Assembly: GCF_041206865.1 (NCBI RefSeq)
Contig: NZ_JBGEDP010000001.1
Location: forward strand, 2,480,001 to 2,544,000
DNA: 64,000 nt
From: Mycobacterium sp. HUMS_12744610
GTDB taxonomy: Bacteria > Actinomycetota > Actinomycetes > Mycobacteriales > Mycobacteriaceae
Reading direction: 5' to 3'
The notes below the pieces were generated by a model, which did not search any database, was not told the DNA's origin, and saw nothing but the letters and a program-made list of their open reading frames with translations. Of this stretch, positions 8,195-17,335 are shown piece after piece; the stretch's first letter is position 1; each line of letters opens with the position of its first letter. The translations under genes were made by a program, and so were the position numbers.

Positions 8195-9279
8195 CAGAGC
8201 ATCACCACCGAACGCAGCACCTTGCCGCCGTGCATTTTGTGGAACGCCTCCTCGACGTCGCCGAGCCCGATGCGTTCGGACACGAACCGCTCCAGCGGGA
8301 GCCGGCCCTGCAGGTACAGGTCGATCAGCGTGGGGAAGTCGCGCTCGGGCAGGCAGTCGCCGTACCACGACGACTTCAGTGCGCCACCGTGGGAGAAGAA
8401 GTCCACCAGCGGCATGTCCAGACGCATGTCGGGCGTCGGAACCCCCACCAGCACAACGGTTCCCGCGAGGTCGCGGGCGTAGAAGGCCTGCTTCCAGGTT
8501 TCGGGCCGGCCGACGGCGTCGATCGCCACGTTGACCCCGAAGCCGTCGGTGAGGTCCTGGATCGCCTGCACGACATCGGCCTCGCGGGCGTTGACGGTGT
8601 GGGTGGCGCCGAAGCTGCGGGCCCACGCCAGCTTGGTGTCGTCGGTGTCGACGGCGATGATCCGCCGTGCCCCGACCAGTGCGGCGCCGGCGATCGCGGC
8701 GTCGCCGACGCCGCCGCAGCCGATCACCGCCACGGTGTCGTCGCGGGTCACCTCGCCGGTGTTGATCGCCGCGCCGATGCCGGCCATGACGCCGCAGCCC
8801 AGCAGGCCCGCGACGGCCGGGTCGGCTTGCGGGTTCACCTTGGTGCACTGGCCCTCGTGCACCAGCGTCTTGTCGGCGAACGCGCCGATGCCCAGCGCCG
8901 GGGTGAGTTCGGTGCCGTCGGTCAGCGTCATCTTCTGCGCGGCGTTGAAGGTGTCGAAACACAGGTGCGGCCTGCCGCGTTTGCAGGCCCGGCACTGGCC
9001 GCACACCGCGCGCCAGTTCAGCACCACGAAGTCGCCCGGCGCCACCGCCGTCACACCCGGCCCCACCGCCTCGACCGTGCCGGCGGCCTCGTGGCCCAGC
9101 AGGAAGGGGTACTCGTCGTTGATGCCGCCCTCGCGGTAGGTGAGGTCGGTGTGGCAGACCCCGCAGGCGACGACGTCGACCACGACCTCGCCCGGGCCGG
9201 GGTCCGGGACGACGACGTCTACCAGTTCGACGGGTTCGCCCTTCTTACGTGAGATCACGCCGCGCACTGTCTGACTCAT
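8194..9279 (-). CDS. mscR: S-nitrosomycothiol reductase / mycothiol-dependent formaldehyde dehydrogenase
   Basis: This class III-type zinc alcohol dehydrogenase of 361 residues has the catalytic zinc site (ACGVCHTD near residue 38, GHEAAG near 62) and the structural zinc cysteines in [15 protein letters not shown] near 93-107. The Rossmann motif is [12 protein letters not shown]. In mycobacteria the enzyme uses mycothiol to oxidise formaldehyde and to reduce S-nitrosomycothiol, giving defence against aldehydes and nitric oxide. The ATG giving MSQTVRG was chosen over one eight codons upstream because family members start there. It is first in a two-gene operon with the hydrolase. Confidence 0.93.
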   Translation of the reverse strand: MSQTVRGVISRKKGEPVELVDVVVPDPGPGEVVVDVVACGVCHTDLTYREGGINDEYPFLLGHEAAGTVEAVGPGVTAVAPGDFVVLNWRAVCGQCRACKRGRPHLCFDTFNAAQKMTLTDGTELTPALGIGAFADKTLVHEGQCTKVNPQADPAVAGLLGCGVMAGIGAAINTGEVTRDDTVAVIGCGGVGDAAIAGAALVGARRIIAVDTDDTKLAWARSFGATHTVNAREADVVQAIQDLTDGFGVNVAIDAVGRPETWKQAFYARDLAGTVVLVGVPTPDMRLDMPLVDFFSHGGALKSSWYGDCLPERDFPTLIDLYLQGRLPLERFVSERIGLGDVEEAFHKMHGGKVLRSVVML

Positions 9280-9348
9280 GGCCCCGACCCTACTGACGGC
9301 CACCGTGTGCCCCGCGCCGGGTCACAAAGCCGGTGTAGCGTCCAGAAC

Positions 9349-10431
9349 GTGACGGCAACGAACAAAGCCACCGAGACCACCTCCGAGACCACCGAGGAAT
9401 TCGTCGGGCGAATCGTCTCTGCCATCGACGGCGCCAGCCTGGCTTTGCTGTTGAGCATCGGGCACCAGACCGGCCTGCTGGACACCATGGCCGGGCTGTC
9501 GAGCGCCACCAGCGCCCAGATCGCCGAGGCCGCCGGCCTCGACGAGCGCTACGTGCGGGAATGGCTGGGCGGCATGACCACCGGGCACGTCGTCGCCTAC
9601 GACGCCGACTCCGGCACCTACTCGTTGCCCGCCCACCGAGCCGGCGTGCTGACCCGCGCGGCTGGCCAACACAACCTGGCGCTGGCGGCCATGTTCATCC
9701 CGCTGCTCGGCGAGGTCGAACAGAAGATCATCGACTGCTTCCGCCAGGGCGGCGGCCTGCACTACAGCGAATACCCGCGCTTCCACACGCTGATGGCCGA
9801 GCAGAGCGCCGCGGTGTACGACAACGCGCTCGTCGACGTGGTGCTGCCCCTGGTCGACGGGCTGGTCGAACGGCTGCGCTCCGGGGCCGACGTCGCCGAC
9901 TTCGGCTGCGGCAGCGGGCATGCGATCAACGTGATGGCCAAGGCGTTCCCCGCCAGCCGGTTCACCGGCATCGACTTCTCCGAGGAGGGCATCGCGGCGG
10001 GCCGGCGGGAGGCGGCCGAGCTGGGCCTGACCAACGCCGGCTTCGAAAGCCATGACCTGCCCGAACTCGACAAGGCTGACGCGTACGACGTCATCACCGT
10101 TTTCGACGCCATCCACGACCAGGCCCACCCGGCGCGGGTGCTGGAGAACATCTACCGCGCGCTGCGGCCCGGCGGCGTCCTGCTGATGGCCGATATCAAG
10201 GCCTCGAGCCGGCTGGAGGACAACGTGGGGGTGCCGATGCGCACCTACCTGTACACGACCTCGTTGATGCACTGCATGACCGTGTCGCTGGCGCTGGACG
10301 GCGCCGGTCTGGGCGCCGCCTGGGGAGAGCAGCTGGCCACCTCGATGCTGGCCGACGCCGGATTCGGGGACGTGCGGGTGGCCGAGATCGAGTCGGACCC
10401 GATCAACAACTACTACATCGCCAGGAAGTGA
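9349..10431 (+). CDS. SAM-dependent methyltransferase (Rv2258c-like)
   Basis: The 360-residue protein has an N-terminal winged-helix domain (residues about 20-100, [13 protein letters not shown]) followed by a class I methyltransferase domain with motif [15 protein letters not shown] near residue 187. The later [11 protein letters not shown] and [13 protein letters not shown] are motifs II and III. Rv2258c has this two-domain form, and its natural substrate is unknown. The GTG start is close to the divergent mscR promoter region. Its stop overlaps the next gene's ATG (TGATG), so the pair is an operon. Confidence 0.88.
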   Translation: MTATNKATETTSETTEEFVGRIVSAIDGASLALLLSIGHQTGLLDTMAGLSSATSAQIAEAAGLDERYVREWLGGMTTGHVVAYDADSGTYSLPAHRAGVLTRAAGQHNLALAAMFIPLLGEVEQKIIDCFRQGGGLHYSEYPRFHTLMAEQSAAVYDNALVDVVLPLVDGLVERLRSGADVADFGCGSGHAINVMAKAFPASRFTGIDFSEEGIAAGRREAAELGLTNAGFESHDLPELDKADAYDVITVFDAIHDQAHPARVLENIYRALRPGGVLLMADIKASSRLEDNVGVPMRTYLYTTSLMHCMTVSLALDGAGLGAAWGEQLATSMLADAGFGDVRVAEIESDPINNYYIARK

Positions 10432-11258
10432 TGGCCGCTCGCGGCGCGCTGGCGGCGATCGCGGACTGGCCGGTTGCGGCTGCCGCCGCCGCGGTGGTGG
10501 GCCCCGCCGGTGTGCTGGCCGAACACGGCGACACCCGGCGCGTGTTCGCGCTGGCCTCGGTGACCAAGCCGCTGGTGGCGCGGGCCGCCCAGGTCGCCGT
10601 CGAGGAGGGGGTCCTCGACCTGGACACCCCGGCGGGACCGCCCGGTGCCACGGTCCGCCATCTGCTGGCGCACGCGTCGGGCCTGGCCATGCACTCCGCT
10701 CGGGTGCTGGCCAAGCCGGGCACCCGGCGGATGTATTCCAACTATGGCTTCACCGTGCTGGCCGAGACCGTGCAGCGGGAGTCGGGCATCGAGTTCGGGC
10801 GCTATCTGAGCGAGGCGGTGTGCGAGCCGCTGGCCATGGGCGCGACCCGGCTGGCCGGCGGTGCCGCCGAGGCCGGGTTCGGTGCGACCTCGACGGTGGC
10901 CGACCTGGCGTCGTTCGCCGGTGACCTGCTGCACCCCGTGGTCGTCTCGGCGCAGCTGCACGCCGAGGCGACGGCGGTGCAGTTCCCCGGCCTGGACGGC
11001 GTGCTGCCCGGCTACGGCGTCCAGCGGCCCAACGACTGGGGCCTGGGTTTCGAGATCAGAGACGCCAAGTCGCCGCACTGGACCGGGGCGCGCAACTCGG
11101 CGGGCACGTACGGTCATTTCGGCCAGTCGGGGGGCTTCATCTGGGCGGATCCCGACGTGGAGCTGGCGCTGGTGGTCCTCACCGACCGCGATTTCGGGGA
11201 GTGGGCGCACCAGCTGTGGCCGGCGATCTCCGACGCCGTGCTCGCCGAATACCACTGA
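10431..11258 (+). CDS. Serine hydrolase of the beta-lactamase / DD-peptidase fold (Rv2257c-like)
   Basis: The 275-residue protein has an SxxK motif (ASVTK) near residues 42-46, with the catalytic serine, and YSN near residue 103, which supplies the tyrosine. A GHFGQSGG stretch near 225 replaces the KTG motif. These features define class C beta-lactamase-like esterases and peptidases. No signal peptide is evident, so a cytoplasmic esterase is as likely as a cell-wall enzyme. Translation is coupled to the methyltransferase. Confidence 0.82.
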   Translation: MAARGALAAIADWPVAAAAAAVVGPAGVLAEHGDTRRVFALASVTKPLVARAAQVAVEEGVLDLDTPAGPPGATVRHLLAHASGLAMHSARVLAKPGTRRMYSNYGFTVLAETVQRESGIEFGRYLSEAVCEPLAMGATRLAGGAAEAGFGATSTVADLASFAGDLLHPVVVSAQLHAEATAVQFPGLDGVLPGYGVQRPNDWGLGFEIRDAKSPHWTGARNSAGTYGHFGQSGGFIWADPDVELALVVLTDRDFGEWAHQLWPAISDAVLAEYH

Positions 11259-11400
11259 TCGGGTTTGAAGACTAGCGCAACACGGGCATCACGGGGCACA
11301 ATAGACACGCAAGACACAACAGCATCAGCACAGCATCCCGCTTATCGGGTCCGCCAGGTCGTTGGGGAAGACGTCCCTCGTGGAACCGAAGGAGCAAGAG

Positions 11401-11913
11401 ATGCGTGCGACGAATCAATTCGCCGACGTGACGGCTGGCGTGGTGTACGTCCATGCCTCGCCCGCGGCGGTATGCCCGCATGTCGAGTGGGCGTTGTCGT
11501 CGACGTTGGGCGCCAAGGCCAACCTGACGTGGACGCCGCAGCCGGCCATGCCGGGACAGCTGCGCGCGGTGACCAACTGGGTGGGTCCGGTCGGCACCGG
11601 CGCCCGGTTGGCCAACGCGCTGCGCTCCTGGTCGGTGCTGCGGTTCGAGGTCACCGAGGATCCCAGCCCCGGCGTCGACGGGCAGCGGTTCAGCCACACC
11701 CCACAGCTGGGCCTGTGGAGCGGGGCGATGAGCGCCAACGGCGACATCATGGTCGGGGAGATGCGGCTGCGGTCATTGATGGCGCACGGCGCCGACGCGC
11801 TGGCCGCCGAGCTGGACACCGTGCTGGGGACGGCGTGGGACGACGCGCTCGAGGCGTACCGCGACGGCGGCGACGCCGGCGAGGTGACCTGGCTCAGCCG
11901 GGGTGTGGGCTAG
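11401..11913 (+). CDS. DUF3145 family protein (Rv2256c-like)
   Basis: The 170-residue protein starts at an ATG with an AAGGAG site eight bases upstream. It is a conserved actinobacterial protein with no known activity. The sequence contains VVYVHASPAAVCPHVEWAL near the start and a WVGPVGTGARLANALRSW stretch that family members share. No transmembrane or export signal is seen. Its last 20 bases overlap the end of the convergent lipid kinase gene. The 142 bases before it contain no recognisable promoter. Confidence 0.85.
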   Translation: MRATNQFADVTAGVVYVHASPAAVCPHVEWALSSTLGAKANLTWTPQPAMPGQLRAVTNWVGPVGTGARLANALRSWSVLRFEVTEDPSPGVDGQRFSHTPQLGLWSGAMSANGDIMVGEMRLRSLMAHGADALAAELDTVLGTAWDDALEAYRDGGDAGEVTWLSRGVG

Positions 11914-12817
11914 GACGCAGCACCCGCAGCGCGCCCGGAACCGCGGAGATCTCCGCGGGCAGCGGGCACGCGAAGTCGCCGTCGGCGTACACGTTGATGC
12001 CGGGGCATTGGACCTGAATCGACCTGGCGCGCGCCGTGCTCACCTCGTCGAGGTCGACGTGCGTGCCCTTCATGACGGTGGGGAACAGCCGGACCAGCTT
12101 GGTGCGCGACGCCTCGTGCACCATGGTCAGATCGAGCAGGCCGTCGGAGTGATCGGCGTGCGGGCAGACCAGCATCCCCCCGCCGTAGCTGCGGGTGTTG
12201 CCGAACGCCACCAGCGTGAGATCTGTGTCGATCTCCCGGGTTCCGTCGAGCACCATGCGGAACGGCAGGAGCCGCAGCTGGGACAGCTCGGCCAGCATCG
12301 CCAGGTAGTAGCGCGCGCGGCCGTGGGGCCAGCGCATCCGGTTGGCCCGGTCGGTCACCAGGGAGTCGAACCCCGTGGCCGCCACGGTGCCGAACCACTT
12401 GCTCTGGCCGTCGCCCCACGTGATCCGGCCCAGGTCAACGGATTCCGTCCACCCGCCGGCGACGACGTCGGCCGCCGCTTCCGGAACGACGGGGATTCCG
12501 AATTCGCGGGCGTGGTCGTTGCCGGTCCCCGCCGGCACGATGCCCAGCGGCACGTCGGTGCCGGCCAGCGCCTGCAGCGCGTTGGAGACGACGCCGTCAC
12601 CGCCGGTGGCCATCACCGCGTCGGCGCCCTTCTCCAGCGCGGCGCTGACCAGATAGCGCGCGTCCCGGGCGTCGTCGCCGATGACCTCGACGACCTCCAC
12701 GCCTTTCTGGTGCAGCCGCGCGATCGCGAGTTCCGCCGCGCGGATGGCCGCGCCGTGGCCGGAGACGGGATTGGTCAGCGCGATCACCTTGCCGATCTCG
12801 CGCTTGGCCACGGTCAT
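11894..12817 (-). CDS. Diacylglycerol/sphingosine kinase-like lipid kinase (Rv2252-like)
   Basis: The 307-residue protein has the DAGK catalytic domain: NPVSGHG near residue 16 and ATGGDGVVSNAL near 70, the nucleotide-binding GGDG loop, then GIVPAGTGND. Rv2252 of M. tuberculosis phosphorylates diacylglycerol and feeds phosphatidylinositol-mannoside synthesis, so a role in membrane lipid supply is expected. The start overlaps the stop of the AGPS-like gene (ATGA), indicating a two-gene lipid operon. Confidence 0.88.
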   Translation of the reverse strand: MTVAKREIGKVIALTNPVSGHGAAIRAAELAIARLHQKGVEVVEVIGDDARDARYLVSAALEKGADAVMATGGDGVVSNALQALAGTDVPLGIVPAGTGNDHAREFGIPVVPEAAADVVAGGWTESVDLGRITWGDGQSKWFGTVAATGFDSLVTDRANRMRWPHGRARYYLAMLAELSQLRLLPFRMVLDGTREIDTDLTLVAFGNTRSYGGGMLVCPHADHSDGLLDLTMVHEASRTKLVRLFPTVMKGTHVDLDEVSTARARSIQVQCPGINVYADGDFACPLPAEISAVPGALRVLRPSPHPG

Positions 12818-14424
12818 GGAATCAGCTTGCCGGGGTTGAGGATTCCGGCCGGGTCCAGTGTCGCCTTGACCGCGCGCAACACCCGCACACCCAGGTCGCC
12901 GACCTCGTCGCGCATCCAGGGCCGGTGGTCGGCCCCGACGGCGTGGTGGTGGGTGATGGTCCCGCCGGTCGCCATGATCGCGTCGCACGCCGCCGTTTTC
13001 GCGGCCCGCCACTGCGCGATCGCGTCACCGCGCTGCCCGGCGACGATGGTGAAGTACAACGACGCGCCGGTCGGGTAGACGTGCGAGATGTGACACATCA
13101 CCAGCGCCGGCGTGCCCGATGCGGCCAGGGCGTCGGTAAGCGCTTGGGTGACGGCGGTTTTGAGGGCGGGGATGTTGGACCAGTCGGTCGCGGTCTCGAG
13201 GGTCTCGCACAGCGCGCCGGCGGCCAGCAGCGAGTCGCGCAGGTAGGGCGCGGCGAATCGCCCCCGCTCCCACGCCTGCGCCGGTCCTTCGCCCAGCGAC
13301 GTGCCGCCGTGGGCCCTGAGCAGGGCGCTGGTCTCGGCGTGTCGGCTCTCGACGTGTTCCGCGGTGCCCTCGAACGCGGTGATCGCCAGGCAGCCGCCGG
13401 TGATCTGGTTCTCGCCGATCGACTCGGTGGTGGCCAGGTTGACCCCCGTCTCGACCTCGTCGGAAAGCCGGATGACCGTTGCGCCGGTGGCGGTTTGGGT
13501 GACCGCGCGCAGCGCCGCGGTTCCGGCCGCGAAGTCGGGGAAAGACCATGCCTCGTGGCGGACTGCCTCGGGCTTGCGGTGCACGCGCAGCCGCACCTGC
13601 GTGATGACGCCGAGGGTGCCCTCCGATCCGAGCAGCAGCTGGCGCAGGTCGGGGCCGGCGGCCGAGGCCGGTGCGCGGCCCAGGTCCAGGGTGCCCGCGG
13701 GGGTGACGACGCGCAGCCCGCGCACCATGTCGTCGAACCGGCCGTAGCCGGCCGAGTCCTGGCCGGACGACCGGGTGGCCGCGTAGCCGCCGATCGTGGC
13801 GTATTCGAAGCTCTGCGGGAAATGGCCCAGCGAGAAGCCGTGTTTGCCGAGCAGGCGTTCGGCGTCGGGTCCGGTGACGCCGGCCCCGAAAACCGCCTGC
13901 CCGGACACCTCGTCGAGGGCTTCGAGCCGGTCGAAGCGGCGCAGGTCCAGCGACACCACGGCGGATAACCCGCCGCGGGCGGGATCGAGCCCGCCGACGA
14001 CGCTGGTGCCGCCGCCGAACGGGACGACGGCGATGCGCTGTTCGGAGCAGTGGTGCAGGATCGCGGCGACGGTGTCCTCGTCGCCGGGCAGCAGCACGGC
14101 GTCGGGGGCGTCCTGGACCCCGGAATCCTTGCGGCGCAACAGGTCGAGGGTGGACTTGCCGCCGGCGTGCAGCAGCCGGTCGCGGTGCGCGGTGCGGCAG
14201 TGGTCGGCGCCGACGATGGCGGCCAGCGCGTCGACATCGGCCTGCGCCAGGGCCGACGGGCGCAGGTTCACCTGGTCGGGGTCGAGTTCGGGCCGGCCGG
14301 GATCCGCGAGGCCCACGGCCTGGGTCAGCAGCGCCCGGATGCCGCCGGACAGCGGCGTGGCCGCATCGGGATCCCCCCACGCGTTCCATTTCATCGGCGG
14401 CAGGAGTTCCTCGGGTTGCACCAT
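12814..14424 (-). CDS. FAD-linked oxidase, alkyldihydroxyacetonephosphate synthase-like (Rv2251-like)
   Basis: The 536-residue protein has a PCMH-type FAD domain with PFGGGTSVVGG near residue 139 and SSGQDSAGYGRFDDMV near 220, followed by a C-terminal FAD-oxidase domain ending in HHHAVGADHRPW and ILNPGKLIP. The HHH motif is a hallmark of AGPS and related enzymes. AGPS makes ether-lipid precursors, but mycobacteria are not known for plasmalogens, so the substrate is open. It precedes a lipid kinase, supporting a lipid role. It is divergent from a TetR regulator, a likely repressor of both directions. Confidence 0.85.
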   Translation of the reverse strand: MVQPEELLPPMKWNAWGDPDAATPLSGGIRALLTQAVGLADPGRPELDPDQVNLRPSALAQADVDALAAIVGADHCRTAHRDRLLHAGGKSTLDLLRRKDSGVQDAPDAVLLPGDEDTVAAILHHCSEQRIAVVPFGGGTSVVGGLDPARGGLSAVVSLDLRRFDRLEALDEVSGQAVFGAGVTGPDAERLLGKHGFSLGHFPQSFEYATIGGYAATRSSGQDSAGYGRFDDMVRGLRVVTPAGTLDLGRAPASAAGPDLRQLLLGSEGTLGVITQVRLRVHRKPEAVRHEAWSFPDFAAGTAALRAVTQTATGATVIRLSDEVETGVNLATTESIGENQITGGCLAITAFEGTAEHVESRHAETSALLRAHGGTSLGEGPAQAWERGRFAAPYLRDSLLAAGALCETLETATDWSNIPALKTAVTQALTDALAASGTPALVMCHISHVYPTGASLYFTIVAGQRGDAIAQWRAAKTAACDAIMATGGTITHHHAVGADHRPWMRDEVGDLGVRVLRAVKATLDPAGILNPGKLIP

Positions 14425-14441
14425 GCGTTACAGTATTACAG
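14425..14441. promoter_or_regulatory. 17-bp divergent intergenic region with face-to-face -10 boxes
   Basis: Only 17 bases separate the ATGs of the AGPS-like gene and the TetR gene. On the plus strand TACAGT (14429-14434) is followed by seven bases and the TetR ATG, the layout of a leaderless mycobacterial promoter (TANNNT). On the minus strand TACTGT (14435-14430) lies five bases before the other ATG. The direct repeat TTACAG-TA-TTACAG covers both. A repressor bound here would block both directions. Confidence 0.55.
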
Positions 14442-15011
14442 ATGGTGTCAACCAATAATGCTGCGTCGGATACCGGGGAGCGGATCCTGGCCGCGGCGGC
14501 CAGTTGCGTCGTCGATTTCGGCGTCGACCGGGTGACGCTGGCCGAGATCGCGCGGCGCGCGGGCGTGAGCCGGCCGACCGTGTACCGGCGCTGGCCGGAC
14601 ACCAGGTCGATCGTCGCCGACCTGCTGACCCGGCGCGTCACCGACGCGATGCGCGAGGCGCCGCTGCTCGGCGAGGACCGGGAGTCCCTGGTGCGCCAGA
14701 TCGTGACGGCGGCCGACCTGCTGCGTCGCGACCGGCTGGTCATGTCGGTGCTGCACTCGGAGCTCGCGCCCACCTACATCACCGAGCGGCTGGGAACCAG
14801 CCAGCGCATGCTGATCGACACCCTCGCCGACCGGCTGCGGACCGCCCAGCGCCACGGCAGCGTCCGCGCGGGCGATCCCGTCCAGCTGGCCACCATGGTG
14901 TTGCTGATCGCCCAGTCGACGATCCAGTCCGCGCAGATCGTGCACCCGATCCTCGGCACCGACGCGCTGGCAACCGAACTCGCCCACGCGCTGAACGGAT
15001 ACCTGTCGTGA
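14442..15011 (+). CDS. TetR-family transcriptional regulator (Rv2250c-like)
   Basis: The 189-residue protein has an N-terminal helix-turn-helix (LAEIARRAGVSRPTVYRRW, residues about 31-49) and a helical C-terminal ligand domain. It is first in an operon with glpD (GTGA overlap) and divergent from the AGPS-like flavoprotein. The arrangement suggests self-regulation and control of glycerol/ether-lipid metabolism by an unknown small molecule. A leaderless start is likely because no ribosome site fits in the 17-base gap. Confidence 0.88.
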   Translation: MVSTNNAASDTGERILAAAASCVVDFGVDRVTLAEIARRAGVSRPTVYRRWPDTRSIVADLLTRRVTDAMREAPLLGEDRESLVRQIVTAADLLRRDRLVMSVLHSELAPTYITERLGTSQRMLIDTLADRLRTAQRHGSVRAGDPVQLATMVLLIAQSTIQSAQIVHPILGTDALATELAHALNGYLS

Positions 15012-16531
15012 CGGCGCTGAACGCGGCCCGGCGCGCGGCCGACCTGAGCGCGCTGGCCGAGGGTGCGGCGCTGGACGTCCTGGTGATCGGCGGCGGCATC
15101 ACCGGGGCGGGCGTGGCCCTGGACGCGGCGTCGCGCGGCCTGCGCGTGGTGCTGGTGGAAAAGCACGACCTCGCGTTCGGCACCAGCCGCTGGAGCTCCA
15201 AGCTGGTGCACGGCGGCCTGCGCTACCTGGCGACCGGCAATGTGGGCATCGCCCGGCGCAGCGCGCTGGAACGCGGCATCCTGATGACCCGCAACGCCCC
15301 TCATCTGGTCCGCGCGATGCCGCAGCTCGTTCCGCTGCTGCCGTCGATGGGTCGCGGCCAGCGCGCGTTGGTGCGGGCCGGCTTTCTCGCCGGCGACGTG
15401 CTGCGGATGGCGGCCCGGACACCGGCCGCCACGCTGCCCCGCTCGCGGCGGGTGGCGGCGCGTCAGGTGGTGGAGCTGGCCCCCACCGTGCGGCAAGACG
15501 GGCTCGACGGCGGCCTGCTGGCCTACGACGGGCAGCTGATCGACGACGCCCGGCTGGTCGCCGCGGTCGCACGAACCGCCGCGCAGCACGGCGCCCGGAT
15601 CCTGACCTACGTGACGGCCTCCGAGGTCACCGGCGCCTCGGTGCGGTTGACCGACGGGCGCTCGGGGCAGTCGTTCGACGTGTCGGCGGCCGCGGTGGTC
15701 AACGCGGCCGGGGTGTGGGCGGGGGAGATCGACGGGTCGTTGCGGCTGCGGCCCAGCCGCGGCACCCACCTGGTTTTCGACGCGGCCGCATTCGGAAATC
15801 CCGTTGCGGCGCTGACCATTCCGATCCCCGGCGAACTGAACCGGTTCGTCTTCGCCATGCCCGAGCAGCTGGGCCGGGTCTATCTGGGGCTGACCGACGA
15901 AGCCGCGCCCGGTCCGATTCCCGACGTGCCGGAGCCGTCGTCGGCGGAGATTGCGTTCCTGCTGGACACGGTCAACACGGCGCTGGGGACCGCCGTCGGG
16001 CGGTCCGACGTGATCGGCGCCTACGCCGGGCTGCGGCCCCTGATCGACACCGGCGAGGGACGCACCGCCGACGTGTCGCGCGAGCACGCCGTGGTCGAAT
16101 CACCGTCCGGGGTCATCAGCGTGATCGGCGGCAAGTTGACCGAATACCGTTACATGGCAGAGGATGTCGTGGACCGTGCGGTGGAGTTGCGCGGCCTGCG
16201 CGCCGGGCCGTGCCGGACCCGTGAGCTGCCGCTGATCGGCGCACCGACCAATCCCGGCCCGCCTTGCGGGCCGGTCGCCGGGTTGCCGCCCTCGCTGGTG
16301 GCGCGCTACGGCGCCGAGGCGGCCAACGTCGTGGCCGCCGCCGGCTGCGAGCGGCCGCTCGACCCCGTCGCCGAGGGAATCGACGTGACCCGCGCCGAGT
16401 TCGAGTACGCGGTCACCCACGAATGCGCCCTGACGGTCGGCGACATCGTGGACCGGCGGACCCGGATCGGCCTGGTGGACGCCGACCGCGAGCGCGTCGT
16501 CGGGGTGGCCGAGGAGTTTTTGGCATGCTGA
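15008..16531 (+). CDS. glpD: Glycerol-3-phosphate dehydrogenase (FAD)
   Basis: The 507-residue protein begins with an FAD-binding fold (VLVIGGGITGAGVALDAASR, residues about 26-45), followed by the GlpD signature FGTSRWSSKLVHGGLRYL. It oxidises glycerol-3-phosphate to dihydroxyacetone phosphate at the membrane and passes electrons to quinone. It corresponds to glpD1 (Rv2249c); mycobacteria also have a second glpD. It overlaps the TetR gene by four bases and the downstream lipoprotein gene by seven. Confidence 0.92.
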   Translation: MTALNAARRAADLSALAEGAALDVLVIGGGITGAGVALDAASRGLRVVLVEKHDLAFGTSRWSSKLVHGGLRYLATGNVGIARRSALERGILMTRNAPHLVRAMPQLVPLLPSMGRGQRALVRAGFLAGDVLRMAARTPAATLPRSRRVAARQVVELAPTVRQDGLDGGLLAYDGQLIDDARLVAAVARTAAQHGARILTYVTASEVTGASVRLTDGRSGQSFDVSAAAVVNAAGVWAGEIDGSLRLRPSRGTHLVFDAAAFGNPVAALTIPIPGELNRFVFAMPEQLGRVYLGLTDEAAPGPIPDVPEPSSAEIAFLLDTVNTALGTAVGRSDVIGAYAGLRPLIDTGEGRTADVSREHAVVESPSGVISVIGGKLTEYRYMAEDVVDRAVELRGLRAGPCRTRELPLIGAPTNPGPPCGPVAGLPPSLVARYGAEAANVVAAAGCERPLDPVAEGIDVTRAEFEYAVTHECALTVGDIVDRRTRIGLVDADRERVVGVAEEFLAC

Positions 16532-17196
16532 GATTCCCGGTGGTGCTGGCCGCCGCACTGGTGGTCGCCGGATGTTCCACGCACGCGGCCGGCCCGGGCC
16601 CGGCTCCGTCCTCACCGTCGGCGACCGGCGGCCCGGCAACCCGGACCGTCGACGTCGTCGCCGTCGATGCCGGGGGCCGGCCGGTCAACGGCTATCACGA
16701 AATCACCGGCGGCGGGGCCGTTCCCGACCAGGCGGACTGCACCGAGCCGTCGCCGGCCGCCGTCGGCAAGAACAGCTACCGTTGCTGGCCGGCCTACTAC
16801 GCCGCCGACGTCTGCTGGCCGGCCTCGGGCCGGGACCTGTTGTGCCTGAACGACCCCTGGGCCAAGGAGCTGCACCGGATCCGGTCGCGCGCCCCGCTGG
16901 CGCCGGTGAATCCGCCGGCCCTGCCGACGCCGATGGCCCTGCTGCTCGACGACGGCACCCACTGCCGGGCGCGCAACGGCGGCGCGTGGGGGCACCGCTC
17001 CGACGACCTGCAGGCCTTCTACGGGTGCGGCGATCGTCCGGGGCTGACCGTGCTGGCCCCGCCGGACACCTATCCGATCGACCGCTCGCTGCCGGTGTGG
17101 ACGGTCAAGGTGGGGCCCGACCAGGCCCCGGAGCCGTCGTCGCCGGCACCGGTCAGCACCCACCGGGTGCAGACCGCCTGGTTCGCCGGCGACTAG
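16525..17196 (+). CDS. Putative lipoprotein, Cys-rich
   Basis: The 223-residue protein has a lipoprotein signal with lipobox VVAGC near residue 17, then a Pro/Ser-rich linker. The globular part has several cysteines (ADC, YRCWPAYYAADVCWP, DLLCLND, THCRARN, YGCGD) that could form disulfides. Its start lies inside the end of glpD, so it is co-transcribed with glpD and the TetR gene. I do not recognise a domain of known function. Confidence 0.78.
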   Translation: MLRFPVVLAAALVVAGCSTHAAGPGPAPSSPSATGGPATRTVDVVAVDAGGRPVNGYHEITGGGAVPDQADCTEPSPAAVGKNSYRCWPAYYAADVCWPASGRDLLCLNDPWAKELHRIRSRAPLAPVNPPALPTPMALLLDDGTHCRARNGGAWGHRSDDLQAFYGCGDRPGLTVLAPPDTYPIDRSLPVWTVKVGPDQAPEPSSPAPVSTHRVQTAWFAGD

Positions 17197-17335
17197 AGAT
17201 CGCGACGCCGATCGGCCCGGATCGAATCAGAAACTGGTGGATTTGTGCGCCGAATTGTGTTTCGGTGAATCTGATTGCATCTGGCTGTGAGTACGCACTG
17301 TGGTGTGGGTTGCTGCGACGTCACGGAGGTGTGTG

